DNA of 64,000 bases from JACQFK01 sp964619955 (GCA_964619955.1 CAZUJF010000002.1:186001-250000), one strand, 5' to 3'; counted from the stretch's first letter, positions 43,176 to 50,309 are shown. Notes: generated by a model not told the origin, from the sequence alone. Numbers and translations: made by a program.

Positions 43176-43744
43176 CGCCGCGCCAGCGCGAGGTCCTGCT
43201 CTTCGTCGAGGATTACGCCCGCCGCCAGGGCTGCTCTCCGACGCTGCAGGAGGTCGCCGACCAGCTGCAGGTCAGCAAGGTGACGGCGCTGAACCACCTG
43301 AAGCAGCTCGAAAAGGGGCGGCACATCAAGCGGGGCTATTACCGGCGCCGCGGGATCGAGATCCTGACCTCGTCCAAGCGCCTGCCGGTGACGGGCCGCA
43401 TCGCGGCCGGGCGGCCGATCGAGGCGATCGCGCATCCGGCGGAGCTGGATCTCACGTCCGTCCTGCGCTCGGGCCGGGACTACTTCGTGCTCGAGGTGCG
43501 GGGCGACTCGATGATCGAGGACCACATCCGGGACGGCGACTTCGTCATCGTCGAGCGCGCCTCCACGGCGCGCGAGGGCGAGACGGTCGTCGCCCTGCTG
43601 GAAGGCGGGGAGGCGACGCTCAAGCGCTTCCACCGGGACAACGGGCGCATCCGCCTGCAGCCGGCGAACAGCTCGATGGCGCCGATCCTGGTGGACAAGG
43701 TCGAGATCCAGGGCATCGTGGTCGGGGTCTACCGCAAGCTGTGA
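43172..43744 (+). CDS. lexA: LexA-family autocleaving repressor
   Basis: 190 residues. The N-terminal winged helix (TPRQREVLLFVEDYARRQG, SPTLQEVADQL, SKVTALNHLKQLEK) matches LexA. The S24 domain has the cleavage site Ala79-Gly80 in GRIAAGRP and the catalytic dyad Ser113 (VRGDSM) and Lys151 (EATLKRF). It should therefore self-cleave on activated RecA and control DNA-damage genes. It is the fourth gene of an ABC transporter operon, joined by ATGA upstream and GTGA downstream, an unusual place. No CTGT-N8-ACAG site was found before the operon. Confidence 0.92.
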   Translation: MTPRQREVLLFVEDYARRQGCSPTLQEVADQLQVSKVTALNHLKQLEKGRHIKRGYYRRRGIEILTSSKRLPVTGRIAAGRPIEAIAHPAELDLTSVLRSGRDYFVLEVRGDSMIEDHIRDGDFVIVERASTAREGETVVALLEGGEATLKRFHRDNGRIRLQPANSSMAPILVDKVEIQGIVVGVYRKL

Positions 43745-44349
43745 GCGGGCCGAACGCCGCCTTCCTCAAGAGACACGCCCGGGCCGGGCGGATCCTCCTC
43801 ATGGGCGGGAGCTCGGCGATCGACCGCGGCATCCGCCGCGCGCAGGTGCTGCTCGATGGGGAGCAGCGCCCGAGTCTCTGGTCGCACGCCGGGGTCTGCG
43901 AGGGTGGGCGCGTGGACGGCTTCGGCTGGCTGATCGAGAGCGATTTCGAGGTGGGCCGGGGCAACCTGCGCAGCGGGGTCCAGGAAAGCCGGCTGGAGAA
44001 ATATTCGGACGCGAAGGTCTGGCCGAATCTGGCGGTGCTGGATCTCGGGCTCAGCCCGGCGCAGACGCGGCGGGTGCTGTCCGCGGGGCTGGAGCTGCTG
44101 TCCAAAGGCACGCGGTATGCGCTGGCCGGCCTGCTGAGGACCGGGGTGGCGCTTCTGAAAAAGCGGCTCGACGAGGATGCGCCGCGGGACTCGACGTTCT
44201 GCTCCTCGTTCGTGCGCGCGGTCTTTCTCGAGGCGGGGGTGGATCTCGTTCCGGGGGTCGCGGTGCGGCACACCACGCCGGAGCACCTGTCCCGGACGCC
44301 GCTGCCGCTGCGACGCTGGGAGCTGCTGGGCGACCCGCGCCGGCCCTAA
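43741..44349 (+). CDS. Permuted papain-like hydrolase (YiiX/NlpC-P60 type)
   Basis: 202 residues, start GTG overlapping the lexA stop. The order of candidate catalytic residues is that of circularly permuted NlpC/P60 (YiiX/YebB) enzymes: His49 in LWSHAGV, Glu66 in GWLIESDFE, then Cys154 in STFCSSFVRAVF, with a late His177. There is no signal peptide, so it acts in the cytoplasm. Relatives hydrolyse lipid or peptide amides. It would be controlled with lexA. The specific substrate cannot be inferred. Confidence 0.72.
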   Translation: MSGPNAAFLKRHARAGRILLMGGSSAIDRGIRRAQVLLDGEQRPSLWSHAGVCEGGRVDGFGWLIESDFEVGRGNLRSGVQESRLEKYSDAKVWPNLAVLDLGLSPAQTRRVLSAGLELLSKGTRYALAGLLRTGVALLKKRLDEDAPRDSTFCSSFVRAVFLEAGVDLVPGVAVRHTTPEHLSRTPLPLRRWELLGDPRRP

Positions 44350-44855
44350 CCCAGCCTGGCTTTCCGCCGGGCACTCACGGTTCGCAGCTTCCTGGGGCGA
44401 GGGGGGCTGACGTGGAGTGTGAGCATCTCCCGCCGTCCGGTTGCTGAAGGCCGCATCCGGAGCGCCTGGTAGGCGGCCAGGAACTCCGCCGGCGTGCCCC
44501 CCTGATGCTCGATGATGGCGAGCCGGAGGTCCTTCTCGGTCGTCCAGGTCATTCCGGTTTTCCGGTTCCCGGCCTGCTCCCATTTGATGACGGCGGGATG
44601 GGTGACGCCGAAGCGCAGGGCGAACGCCTGGAGCGTGAGCTTGAAGGCGTGGCGGATGAAGCGGACTTCAAGCCCGGTGAGTGGGGATTTCCGGAGAACG
44701 AGTTTCGCGAGCAGGGCGTGCTGAAGGTCCTTGTAATCGACATCGGGTGTCCAGTCACCCCAGATTCTGATCATCGGAACTTTGAGGAGCGTCACCGGAA
44801 AACCAAAACCCCATAGAACAAACCGAGACCTGACTGCCCGCGCCATAATTTTCAT
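44346..44855 (-). CDS. HTH antitoxin-like protein (partner of DUF4258 toxin)
   Basis: 169 residues from ATG 44855, which has GGAG nine bases upstream; an earlier ATG at 44870 lacks good spacing. After about 45 residues with VPMIRIWGDWTPDVDY, a Cro/MqsA-like helix-turn-helix reads LTGLEVRFIRHAFKLTLQAF, FGVTHPAVIKWE. The region TWTTEKDLRLAIIEHQ follows, and the tail is basic. It lies 18 bases after the DUF4258 gene, the order expected of HigBA/MqsRA-type modules. It probably neutralises the toxin and represses the pair. Base composition is lower in G+C than in neighbouring genes, suggesting transfer. Confidence 0.72.
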   Translation of the reverse strand: MKIMARAVRSRFVLWGFGFPVTLLKVPMIRIWGDWTPDVDYKDLQHALLAKLVLRKSPLTGLEVRFIRHAFKLTLQAFALRFGVTHPAVIKWEQAGNRKTGMTWTTEKDLRLAIIEHQGGTPAEFLAAYQALRMRPSATGRREMLTLHVSPPRPRKLRTVSARRKARLG

Positions 44856-44873
44856 GATAGGCAACTCCATGCC

Positions 44874-45197
44874 TCAAATACTCAGATCAATGCCGGTGAT
44901 GAGGCTGATCAATTCCCCGAACTCATCCCTTTCAACGGCCACCACCACGCGCAGGTTCCGGGTGTCCAGAGTTCTTCCACAGATGGCGTAGCTCCATGCT
45001 GAATATTCAGCCTTATAGCTGTCTTTGGCCGGTTCCCGCCAGCCTGTCGCGATCACCTCCTCGACATCCCGGATCGAGATCGCTCGTTCTTTGAGCCGGT
45101 CGAAGCCGTGCCGGGAATCCCGGGTGCGCCTTGCCTCGATGCATGCGCGGGCAAGGCCCAGCACGTCGGCATGCTTCGCGGCCCGCCTGGATCTCAT
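44874..45197 (-). CDS. DUF4258 toxin-like protein
   Basis: 107 residues. AGAGGA precedes the ATG at 45197. The core FDRLKERAISIRDVEEVIAT followed by the later LRVVVAVERDEFGELISLIT is the DUF4258 pattern, a RelE/BrnT-like small ribonuclease fold. The basic residues and the R-ISIRDVEEV helix fit an mRNA-cleaving toxin. Next to the HTH gene it forms a probable type II toxin-antitoxin module. Its G+C is lower than the surroundings. Confidence 0.75.
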   Translation of the reverse strand: MRSRRAAKHADVLGLARACIEARRTRDSRHGFDRLKERAISIRDVEEVIATGWREPAKDSYKAEYSAWSYAICGRTLDTRNLRVVVAVERDEFGELISLITGIDLSI

Positions 45198-45246
45198 CGT
45201 ATCCTCTGGAGTGGCAAAATGTAACTAAAGAACATTTGATGGCGGG

Positions 45247-46617
45247 TCAGCGCGGCGGTGCGGCGCTGGCGCAGCGGAAGCCCAGGGTGGGCAGGCGGCG
45301 GTTCACGGGAAGCTCGCGGCGCGCCCAGGTCGTGCACTGCTCGATCGGCTCCGTCCAGCTGCCCCCGCGGACGATCCGGGAGCCCTCTCCGGCGGTGCCC
45401 GGCGTCGAGGTCCACTCCGCGAGCCCGCCCGCCATGTCCCGACAGCCCGCGGGGCTGAGATCCCGGGGATTGCCGCCGCGGACGCCCCCGCAGGCGGCGC
45501 GGGCCGGATCCGGGTCGTCGCCCCAGGGGAAGAGCGTGCCGCCGGCGGCGGCCTCCCACTCCTCCTCGCTGGGCAGGCGTTTGCCCTGCCTGAGGCAGTA
45601 GGCGGCGGCGTCGAGGAAGGTCCATCCCGCGGCGCGCGCGGGCGCCTCGTCGCGGTCGATCCAGAATTCGTCGAGCGCGACGCTGCGGCGGCCGAAGCGG
45701 GGGTCGCCGATCGTGAAGCGGCCCGCCGGGATGCGGCTCATGCCGGGGACTTCCGGGCCGGGATCCGGCCGCGCCCAGAGGGCGCCGGCGAGCGCGAGCA
45801 CGGCCAGGGACGCGGGGATGGCGCGGAGGCGGCGGGGGGCGGCCCCTCCGTGCTTCAAAGCGGCGGCGAGCTCGCGCGCCGACGGCCGGGCGGCGGGATC
45901 GCGCGAGAGGCAGCGGGCGATCCAGTGGTTCAGCGCAGGGTCGAAGCCGGCGAGCGCGGGGACGGGATCGTTGAGCGTGCGGCCGGAGAGCTCGACGAAG
46001 CTGTCCCCCTCGAAGGGAAGCCGCCCGCCCAGCAATTCGAAGAAGATGACCCCGAGCGACCAGAGGTCGGCGGCGGGCCCGGCTTCATGGGCGCGCCCCT
46101 GCAGCAGTTCGGGGGCCATGTAGGCGGGGGTCCCGACGAGTTCGCCGTTCTCGGTCATCCTCAGATCCCCCTCCGCGCGGCCCACCCCGAAGTCGGTGAG
46201 CACCGGATGGCCGGCGCAGATCAGGAGGTTGGAGGGCTTCAGGTCGCGGTGGATGATGCCGCGCGCGTGGGCGAAGGCGAGCGCCTCGGCGACCTCGCGG
46301 ATGATCCGGCAGGCTTCCGCGGGGGGGAGCGGGCCGCGCAGCGGCGCCCCTTCCAGCAGGCTCATGACGTAGTACGGCCGGCCGGCGTGCTCCCCCGCGC
46401 CGAGGACGGGCACGATCCCCGGATGCTCGAGGCGGGCGGCGAGCCGCGATTCCCGGAGGAAGCGTTCGCGCGAAACGGGGCTGAGGTCGTCATGCCGGGG
46501 CGTCTTGAGCGCCACCAGGCGGTCGAGTTCGCGGTCGCGGGCCCGGTAGACGATGCCGCAGGATCCGCGCGCGAGTTCCGCCACGAGTTCGTAGCGGCCG
46601 AAGTCGGTGTCGAGCAT
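45247..46617 (-). CDS. Ser/Thr protein kinase with transmembrane helix and compact SUMF domain
   Basis: 456 residues from ATG 46617 (GGGAGA upstream). The Hanks-type kinase (about 8-258) has Lys38 (VALKTP), HRDLKPSN (123-130), DFG (142-144) and GTPAYMAPE. One transmembrane helix at about 266-282 puts the C-terminus outside. Residues about 293-456 are a formylglycine-generating-enzyme/SUMF fold (IPAGRFTIGD, KRLPSEEEWEAAAGG, FPWGDD, RIVRGGSW, GFRCA). Compared with usual SUMF domains about 60 residues are missing between the strand FWIDRDEAP and WTFLDAAAYC. It is probably a signalling receptor whose sensor is an inactive SUMF fold. Confidence 0.88.
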   Translation of the reverse strand: MLDTDFGRYELVAELARGSCGIVYRARDRELDRLVALKTPRHDDLSPVSRERFLRESRLAARLEHPGIVPVLGAGEHAGRPYYVMSLLEGAPLRGPLPPAEACRIIREVAEALAFAHARGIIHRDLKPSNLLICAGHPVLTDFGVGRAEGDLRMTENGELVGTPAYMAPELLQGRAHEAGPAADLWSLGVIFFELLGGRLPFEGDSFVELSGRTLNDPVPALAGFDPALNHWIARCLSRDPAARPSARELAAALKHGGAAPRRLRAIPASLAVLALAGALWARPDPGPEVPGMSRIPAGRFTIGDPRFGRRSVALDEFWIDRDEAPARAAGWTFLDAAAYCLRQGKRLPSEEEWEAAAGGTLFPWGDDPDPARAACGGVRGGNPRDLSPAGCRDMAGGLAEWTSTPGTAGEGSRIVRGGSWTEPIEQCTTWARRELPVNRRLPTLGFRCASAAPPR

Positions 46618-46673
46618 GCGGTCTCCCGAAAGCGATGAAGGGGGCCAGGACGGCACCGGGAGGGGTCAGCCCG

Positions 46674-46714
46674 GGTTCCCTGGGTTGCACCGTTGTCGGG
46701 CAACCCAGGGAATC
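46674..46714. repeat. Long hairpin between the small peptide gene and the kinase
   Basis: TTCCCTGGGTTG (46676-46687) pairs perfectly with CAACCCAGGGAA (46701-46712). A G-T and a G-C pair extend the stem outwards. The loop is 13 bases. No T-tract follows on either strand, so it is not a standard terminator; it may protect or process the small-peptide transcript. Confidence 0.7.
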
Positions 46715-46728
46715 AGGCGTGTCGGATC

Positions 46729-46833
46729 CTAGTCCTGGAGGCGGACCAGCAGCCACGCCGTGACGACCGGCAGCAGCTTGATGGCGCACTCCAGGACCAC
46801 CCACAGAAAACGCTTCCACGCTTTCCTGACCAT
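46729..46833 (-). CDS. 34-residue membrane peptide
   Basis: ATG 46833 is preceded by GAGGAGGAGCC, the strongest Shine-Dalgarno sequence in the region. The peptide has a basic N-terminus (MVRKAWKRFLW), then a hydrophobic stretch (VVLECAIKLLPVVTAWLLV) long enough to span the membrane, and ends RLQD. Its size, charge distribution and structured surroundings resemble type I toxin peptides and other small membrane proteins. No homologue can be named from sequence. It could also be a short regulatory membrane protein. Confidence 0.55.
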   Translation of the reverse strand: MVRKAWKRFLWVVLECAIKLLPVVTAWLLVRLQD

Positions 46834-46855
46834 GGCTCCTCCTCGTGGACGACGA

Positions 46856-46968
46856 GGCACCGTCGTCCAGGAGACGGTGCCGGCTTGTTCAGCCCGCACA
46901 CCGCTCCCCAAGGAGTGGTGCCGCCCTGGCAGCGGGCAGGTTTCCCGAAGGAAGCCTGCGCAGAACAA
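46856..46968 (+). ncRNA. Candidate structured RNA (three hairpins)
   Basis: Three adjacent hairpins occur: GGCACCGTC/GACGGTGCC (46856-46881, 9 bp), CACCGCTCC/GGAGTGGTG (46899-46920, loop CCAA) and GCAGGTTTCC/GGAAGCCTGC (46936-46959, loop CGAA). The last two are enclosed by TTGTTC (46885-46890) pairing with GAACAA (46963-46968). The only imperfect pairs are G-U when read as plus-strand RNA and A-C mismatches on the minus strand, which favours a plus-strand transcript. It lies opposite the leader of the 34-residue peptide gene. It could instead be that gene's structured 5' region. No promoter was identified. Confidence 0.4.
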
Positions 46969-46989
46969 ACTTGAGAAAGAGCCGGAGCC

Positions 46990-47187
46990 TCAGAAGGTCT
47001 TTGAAAGCCGGGCGAGCGACGCGCTCAGCCCCCGGAGGGACAGCCGGCGCTCCAGACGCAGCATCACGCGGGCCGTCTCCTCAGGGATCGGGCCGGCGGC
47101 GGCCCCGCCGACCGCCTCCACCACGCTGCGGCGGACCGAGACCCGGTCCCTTCCGCAGTACAGCCGGCCGTTGTTCAGCGTCCACAT
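46990..47187 (-). CDS. Small hypothetical protein
   Basis: 65 residues from ATG 47187, which follows GGCGGAGG at nine bases; ATG 47196 is too close to the ribosome-binding site. The sequence starts MWTLNNGRLYCGRDRVSVRR and is followed by a helical Arg/Leu-rich half (ETARVMLRLERRLSLRGLSA). It has no signal or transmembrane segment. The function is unknown. It is divergent from the operon starting at 47300. Confidence 0.5.
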   Translation of the reverse strand: MWTLNNGRLYCGRDRVSVRRSVVEAVGGAAAGPIPEETARVMLRLERRLSLRGLSASLARLSKTF

Positions 47188-47299
47188 GGTCCGCATCCTC
47201 CGCCGGGGAAGTGGGCCCTGGGGACTTTTCCTCCAATCATGATTTTTCGTGTCGAGAAATCCCCTCGGCCCCCCACTCCTCCGCGGAACGGAGGTCCGG

Positions 47300-47668
47300 A
47301 TGAAGACGGCGACCCTGGGACTGCTGCTGGGCCTGACGGGCGGAGCCCCGCCGGAGCATGAAGCCTGGCTGTTCTTCTCGCCGGACTCGCCGGGGGCGGC
47401 GGGACTGCTGCAGGACTTGCGCGGTCTTCCCGTGCATCCGGTCCTGGTCAGCGAGCGCTTCTTCGGACGGACGGTCCCGCGTCCGGAGTTCCTGGCGACG
47501 CTCCGGGCGATCGGGGAGACCCGCGTCATCGACGAGGAAGGCCTGGCCCTGGCGAAGCGGCTGGACGTGCGCGAACTGCCGGCCCTCGCGCTGCGCCATG
47601 GGGGAGTCTGGCATCTCGGTTCCGGGAACGGCCTCCGGGTGAAGGAGCTGCTCGCATGTGGGCATTGA
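47300..47668 (+). CDS. Secreted thioredoxin-fold protein, TrbC/TraW-like
   Basis: 122 residues, ATG 47300 with GGAGG upstream. A signal peptide (MKTATLGLLLGLTGG) is followed by a thioredoxin-like fold without the CxxC: EAWLFFSPDSPGAAGLLQDL, an Asp/Glu-rich middle, and LALAKRLDVRELPALALRHG with the typical cis-proline. This is the plan of F-type TrbC and ICE PFL_4709-like proteins, periplasmic parts of conjugation pili. The assignment is at fold level only. It overlaps the next gene by 13 bases and opens a five-gene operon. Confidence 0.55.
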   Translation: MKTATLGLLLGLTGGAPPEHEAWLFFSPDSPGAAGLLQDLRGLPVHPVLVSERFFGRTVPRPEFLATLRAIGETRVIDEEGLALAKRLDVRELPALALRHGGVWHLGSGNGLRVKELLACGH

Positions 47669-48147
47669 TCGTTCTGCTGGGGCAAAACGCGGGGTTCTTC
47701 GAGCGGCCCGACCTGGAGTTCTGGGGGGGACGGAGGAAGCCCGCGCCGGCCGCCGCGGAGCTCTGGCCGGACTCCGGGGCGCCCGCCCCGGTCCGGCGGC
47801 TCCTGGAGCAGCCCAGCCCGGAACATGCGAAGGCCTATCTGGCGTGGCAGGAGGAGCGCTTCCGCCGCCTGCGCGCCGCGGTGCAGGCCGTGCGCGAAGC
47901 CTCGACTCCCCCGCCGCCCGCCGTCCCGCCCGGGGAGCTGCTGTACTTCTCGCGCCCGGGCTGCCGCTGGTGCGAGCTTCAGGACCGCGAGCTCGAGGGG
48001 CTGGCCGTGACCCGGGTTCCGGAAGGCTCCCCGCTGTGGGAGGCCTACGGCGTGACGGCGACCCCGTCGCTGGCCCGCGGGTCCCGCGTCATGCGCGGCT
48101 TCACGTCCCGGGCCGCGATCGAGGAGGAGCTGCTCCGTGATCGCTGA
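47656..48147 (+). CDS. Thioredoxin-like protein, TraF-like
   Basis: 163 residues. MWALIVLLGQNAGFF is a minimal signal. The segment PSPEHAKAYLAWQEERFRRL resembles the helical N-terminal region of TraF-type conjugation proteins (peptide-N-x-x-Y-L-x-x-Q pattern). The C-terminal half is a thioredoxin fold with CRWC in LLYFSRPGCRWCELQDREL and the cis-proline TATPSL. It probably assists disulfide formation or assembly in the periplasm. It overlaps its neighbours on both sides. Confidence 0.62.
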   Translation: MWALIVLLGQNAGFFERPDLEFWGGRRKPAPAAAELWPDSGAPAPVRRLLEQPSPEHAKAYLAWQEERFRRLRAAVQAVREASTPPPPAVPPGELLYFSRPGCRWCELQDRELEGLAVTRVPEGSPLWEAYGVTATPSLARGSRVMRGFTSRAAIEEELLRDR

Positions 48148-49273
48148 AGGACTGCTCGCCTGGGCGCTGGCCCAGGATCTCTTCGAGCGCGACGCCGCGC
48201 TGCGCCGCCGGCTTGCGCCCGCGGTGGAGCTGGGCGAGGTCACGGGGATCAAGGCGGGCTTCGACCTGGGCCTGGGGATCGATTTCGCGTGCGGCAATTT
48301 CGATCTCAAGAAGACCTACAAGGAGCTGTTTTCGAAGAACGTCCGGGAGGAATACCTCGACGGACTCAAGACCTCGCTTCAGGCGGAACTCGCCAGTTCG
48401 CCGCTCGTGCTCGCCTGTTACGCGTCGCCCACCGTCTGCGACGCGATCAAACACTACCGCGTCTCGGCGGGCGCGATGCTCGGCATGGAGATGGAGGGCT
48501 GCCGTTCGCTGGAGCAGTCGGTGGGCGGGGTCGAGCGCGAAACGAAGGCGCGGGCGATCCAGGAGTGCATGGACGAGCAGTCCCGCATGGGCGCCACGCT
48601 CGACCAGGCGCAGGAGGCCTGCAAGAACGCGAGCACGTTCCGCGGGATCGACGGGCGGAAGACCGCGCAGATCGACGTGAAGCGCGACGTCGGCCTCGAG
48701 GGAAACCTGGTCGGCGATCTGCGCATCGGCGCGGGGACGCTGTCCGCGAGCGAAAGCGGCAGCGCCGTCGCGGAACGCTACGAGGAGCGGCGGAACGCGC
48801 GGCTGGAGCTCTGGCGGGAGGCCCTTGCGGATCCCGCCCGGGCCGGCGCCGCAGGACCGGTCTCCCGGGCGGAAGTGGAGCGGCTGGCGGCGATGGAGCC
48901 CGCGCGCCGCGACGCCGCGCTGCGCTCGATCGCGGCGGCCCAGGCGCTGGCGGACCTCGTGCAGGAGGTGCACGCGGCGGAGCGGCGCCTGGAGGCGGCG
49001 GAGCTGAATGCGGCGCCGGAGGTCCGCGTCGAGCTGGAGCGCCGGCGGGACCAGCTCCGGCACGAGATCGCGCGGATCGTGGAGCGCTTCGAGGCGGAGC
49101 GCCGGATCGCGTCCGCGGTGGCGGAGGCGCAGGGGGCGGCGTCCGAGGACCTCAGCCGCCGGGCCCGGGAGCGGCTGGCCCCGCGCCGGGCGGGCGAGAT
49201 CCGCAGGGAAGAGGATGAACGCACCCGGCCGTGGGGGTGCGAGGTGAAGCGAGAGGAAAGGAGAGCGCCATGA
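48137..49273 (+). CDS. ICE/F-type conjugation assembly-like protein (TIGR03755/TraH-like)
   Basis: 378 residues, start GTG at 48137. The N-terminus MIAEGLLAWALAQDL is signal-like. The central block FACGNFDLKKTYKELFSK, then LASSPLVLACYASPTVCDAI and GMEMEGCRSLEQ, resembles the CGKFDP ... CEQME pattern of integrating-conjugative-element proteins of the PFL_4711 family and the cysteine motifs of TraH. From about 210 on it is a long Glu/Arg/Ala-rich coiled coil, and the tail is highly charged. It would sit in the periplasm. Homology to these families is inferred from motif pattern, not from a search. Confidence 0.5.
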   Translation: MIAEGLLAWALAQDLFERDAALRRRLAPAVELGEVTGIKAGFDLGLGIDFACGNFDLKKTYKELFSKNVREEYLDGLKTSLQAELASSPLVLACYASPTVCDAIKHYRVSAGAMLGMEMEGCRSLEQSVGGVERETKARAIQECMDEQSRMGATLDQAQEACKNASTFRGIDGRKTAQIDVKRDVGLEGNLVGDLRIGAGTLSASESGSAVAERYEERRNARLELWREALADPARAGAAGPVSRAEVERLAAMEPARRDAALRSIAAAQALADLVQEVHAAERRLEAAELNAAPEVRVELERRRDQLRHEIARIVERFEAERRIASAVAEAQGAASEDLSRRARERLAPRRAGEIRREEDERTRPWGCEVKREERRAP

Positions 49274-49527
49274 TGGATTCGAGACTGCCGTTCGACGAGG
49301 GCCGGGCCTTCCACTTCATGATGGGGCGGCCCGACGACGACTGCGAGATCTGCCGGCTGCACGGCCTGACGGGTCATGGGACGGACCAGGACGGACCCTC
49401 CCTGATCGTCACGGAGATCCGGGATCTTTCCGAACTGCTGGCGTGCCCCTGTCCCCTGTGCAACCAGATGATCCGCAATTCCCCTCCCGGTGCCGGGCGC
49501 CGGCGCCCCAGCGGGGAAACCCCGTGA
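49270..49527 (+). CDS. Small protein with two CxxC-type motifs
   Basis: 85 residues, start ATG 49270 (AAGGAGA upstream) overlapping the previous stop. DDDCEICRLHGLTGH and LLACPCPLCNQMIRN provide four or five cysteines in two pairs, likely a zinc-binding site. The rest is acidic and polar. Its function is unknown. It is the fourth gene of the conjugation-like operon, coupled on both sides. Confidence 0.55.
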   Translation: MMDSRLPFDEGRAFHFMMGRPDDDCEICRLHGLTGHGTDQDGPSLIVTEIRDLSELLACPCPLCNQMIRNSPPGAGRRRPSGETP

Positions 49528-49916
49528 GGAAGCGGCTCCTCTTCGCGACGCTGAGCGCGGCGCTCGGGGTCTCCTGCACCTCCGAACCCTCCCCGGAGGC
49601 CGGGAGTCCCCGGGCGTCCGCCTGGCGGCTCGTGGAGTCGGAGGGGCTGCTCGTGCTCGAACCCTTCGATCCCTCGTCCCGGCTGAGGATCGAGATCCGC
49701 TTTTCCCGGGAGGACGCCTCGGTGGGCGAGCTCGTGGAGGCGGAGCTGCGGATCCCCGGCGGGGAGGGGGTGCAGCGCATCGAGGTGATCCCGGACGGGC
49801 CCGGCGTGACGCTGCTGGGGCCCTCGACGCTGCGGCTCGAAGGGTCGCAGCCGGGAAAGATCCGCTTCACGCGCACGAGCCCGGGGCGCGGCGGGATCTC
49901 GGTCGTGGTGCGGTAG
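49524..49916 (+). CDS. Hypothetical lipoprotein
   Basis: 130 residues, start GTG at 49524 overlapping the previous stop (GTGA). The signal peptide VRKRLLFATLSAALGVSC ends with a lipobox, Cys18. The mature part is mostly beta strand (GLLVLEPFDPSSRLRIEIRF, VGELVEAELRIPGG, KIRFTRTSPGRGGISVVVR), like a small immunoglobulin-like sandwich. It is the last gene of the operon starting at 47300. No family was recognised. Confidence 0.6.
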   Translation: MRKRLLFATLSAALGVSCTSEPSPEAGSPRASAWRLVESEGLLVLEPFDPSSRLRIEIRFSREDASVGELVEAELRIPGGEGVQRIEVIPDGPGVTLLGPSTLRLEGSQPGKIRFTRTSPGRGGISVVVR

Positions 49917-49922
49917 GGGATC

Positions 49923-50309
49923 ATGGCGGATTCTGCAAGACCGCTCTGGGAGGAGGAGGGCGGGATTCGGCTGGTCCGCCTGCCGACCGCCGATGATGAT
50001 TTTGCCGTCCTGCTGGAGGAGACCTGGAGCCGGCATGTCCTTGTCAGGCACCCCTACCTCCAGGATCATTACGGAAAGGTCGTCCAGACCCTGTCCCGAC
50101 CGGATGACATCCATGAGTGCCGGACGAACCCGCAGCGCCTGGTTTATCGAAAGTGGTACAATGGGCAGGGTGCGATACCAGGCCATTGTGGAGCGAACCC
50201 GACGCTGCTGGTGTTTGTAAACCGCGGCAACCGGACCCTCGCAAGCGCCTATTTCGTGGACTTTGACGGGAACAAGCTCGGTAAGCGACTATGGCCGAAG
50301 AAAAGCTGA
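49923..50309 (+). CDS. Toxin-like nuclease-fold protein (partner of DUF2283 protein)
   Basis: 128 residues. The order SRHVLVRHPYLQDHYGKVVQ, LSRPDDIHECRTNPQRLVYR, KWYNG, then LLVFVNRGNRTLASAYFVDF and GKRLW matches the PBECR/DUF4258-like group of small RNase toxins, with a conserved His in RHPYL and basic residues around YRKWY. The gene overlaps the next, a duplicated DUF2283 protein, by 19 bases. This looks like a toxin-antitoxin pair. G+C is lower than average for the window. The function is inferred from fold pattern and pairing. Confidence 0.55.
   Translation: MADSARPLWEEEGGIRLVRLPTADDDFAVLLEETWSRHVLVRHPYLQDHYGKVVQTLSRPDDIHECRTNPQRLVYRKWYNGQGAIPGHCGANPTLLVFVNRGNRTLASAYFVDFDGNKLGKRLWPKKS

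Noticed and set aside
46910..46937. T-box-like motif (AGGAGTGGTGCCGC resembles AGGGTGGNACCGCG)
   Set aside because: The match needs an insertion and a substitution, no terminator follows, and no aminoacyl-tRNA synthetase or amino-acid gene lies downstream on that strand.
46936..46959. Possible SRP (4.5S) RNA apical hairpin because of CGAAGGAAGC
   Set aside because: The stem is a continuous helix without the conserved symmetric and asymmetric internal loops of SRP domain IV.
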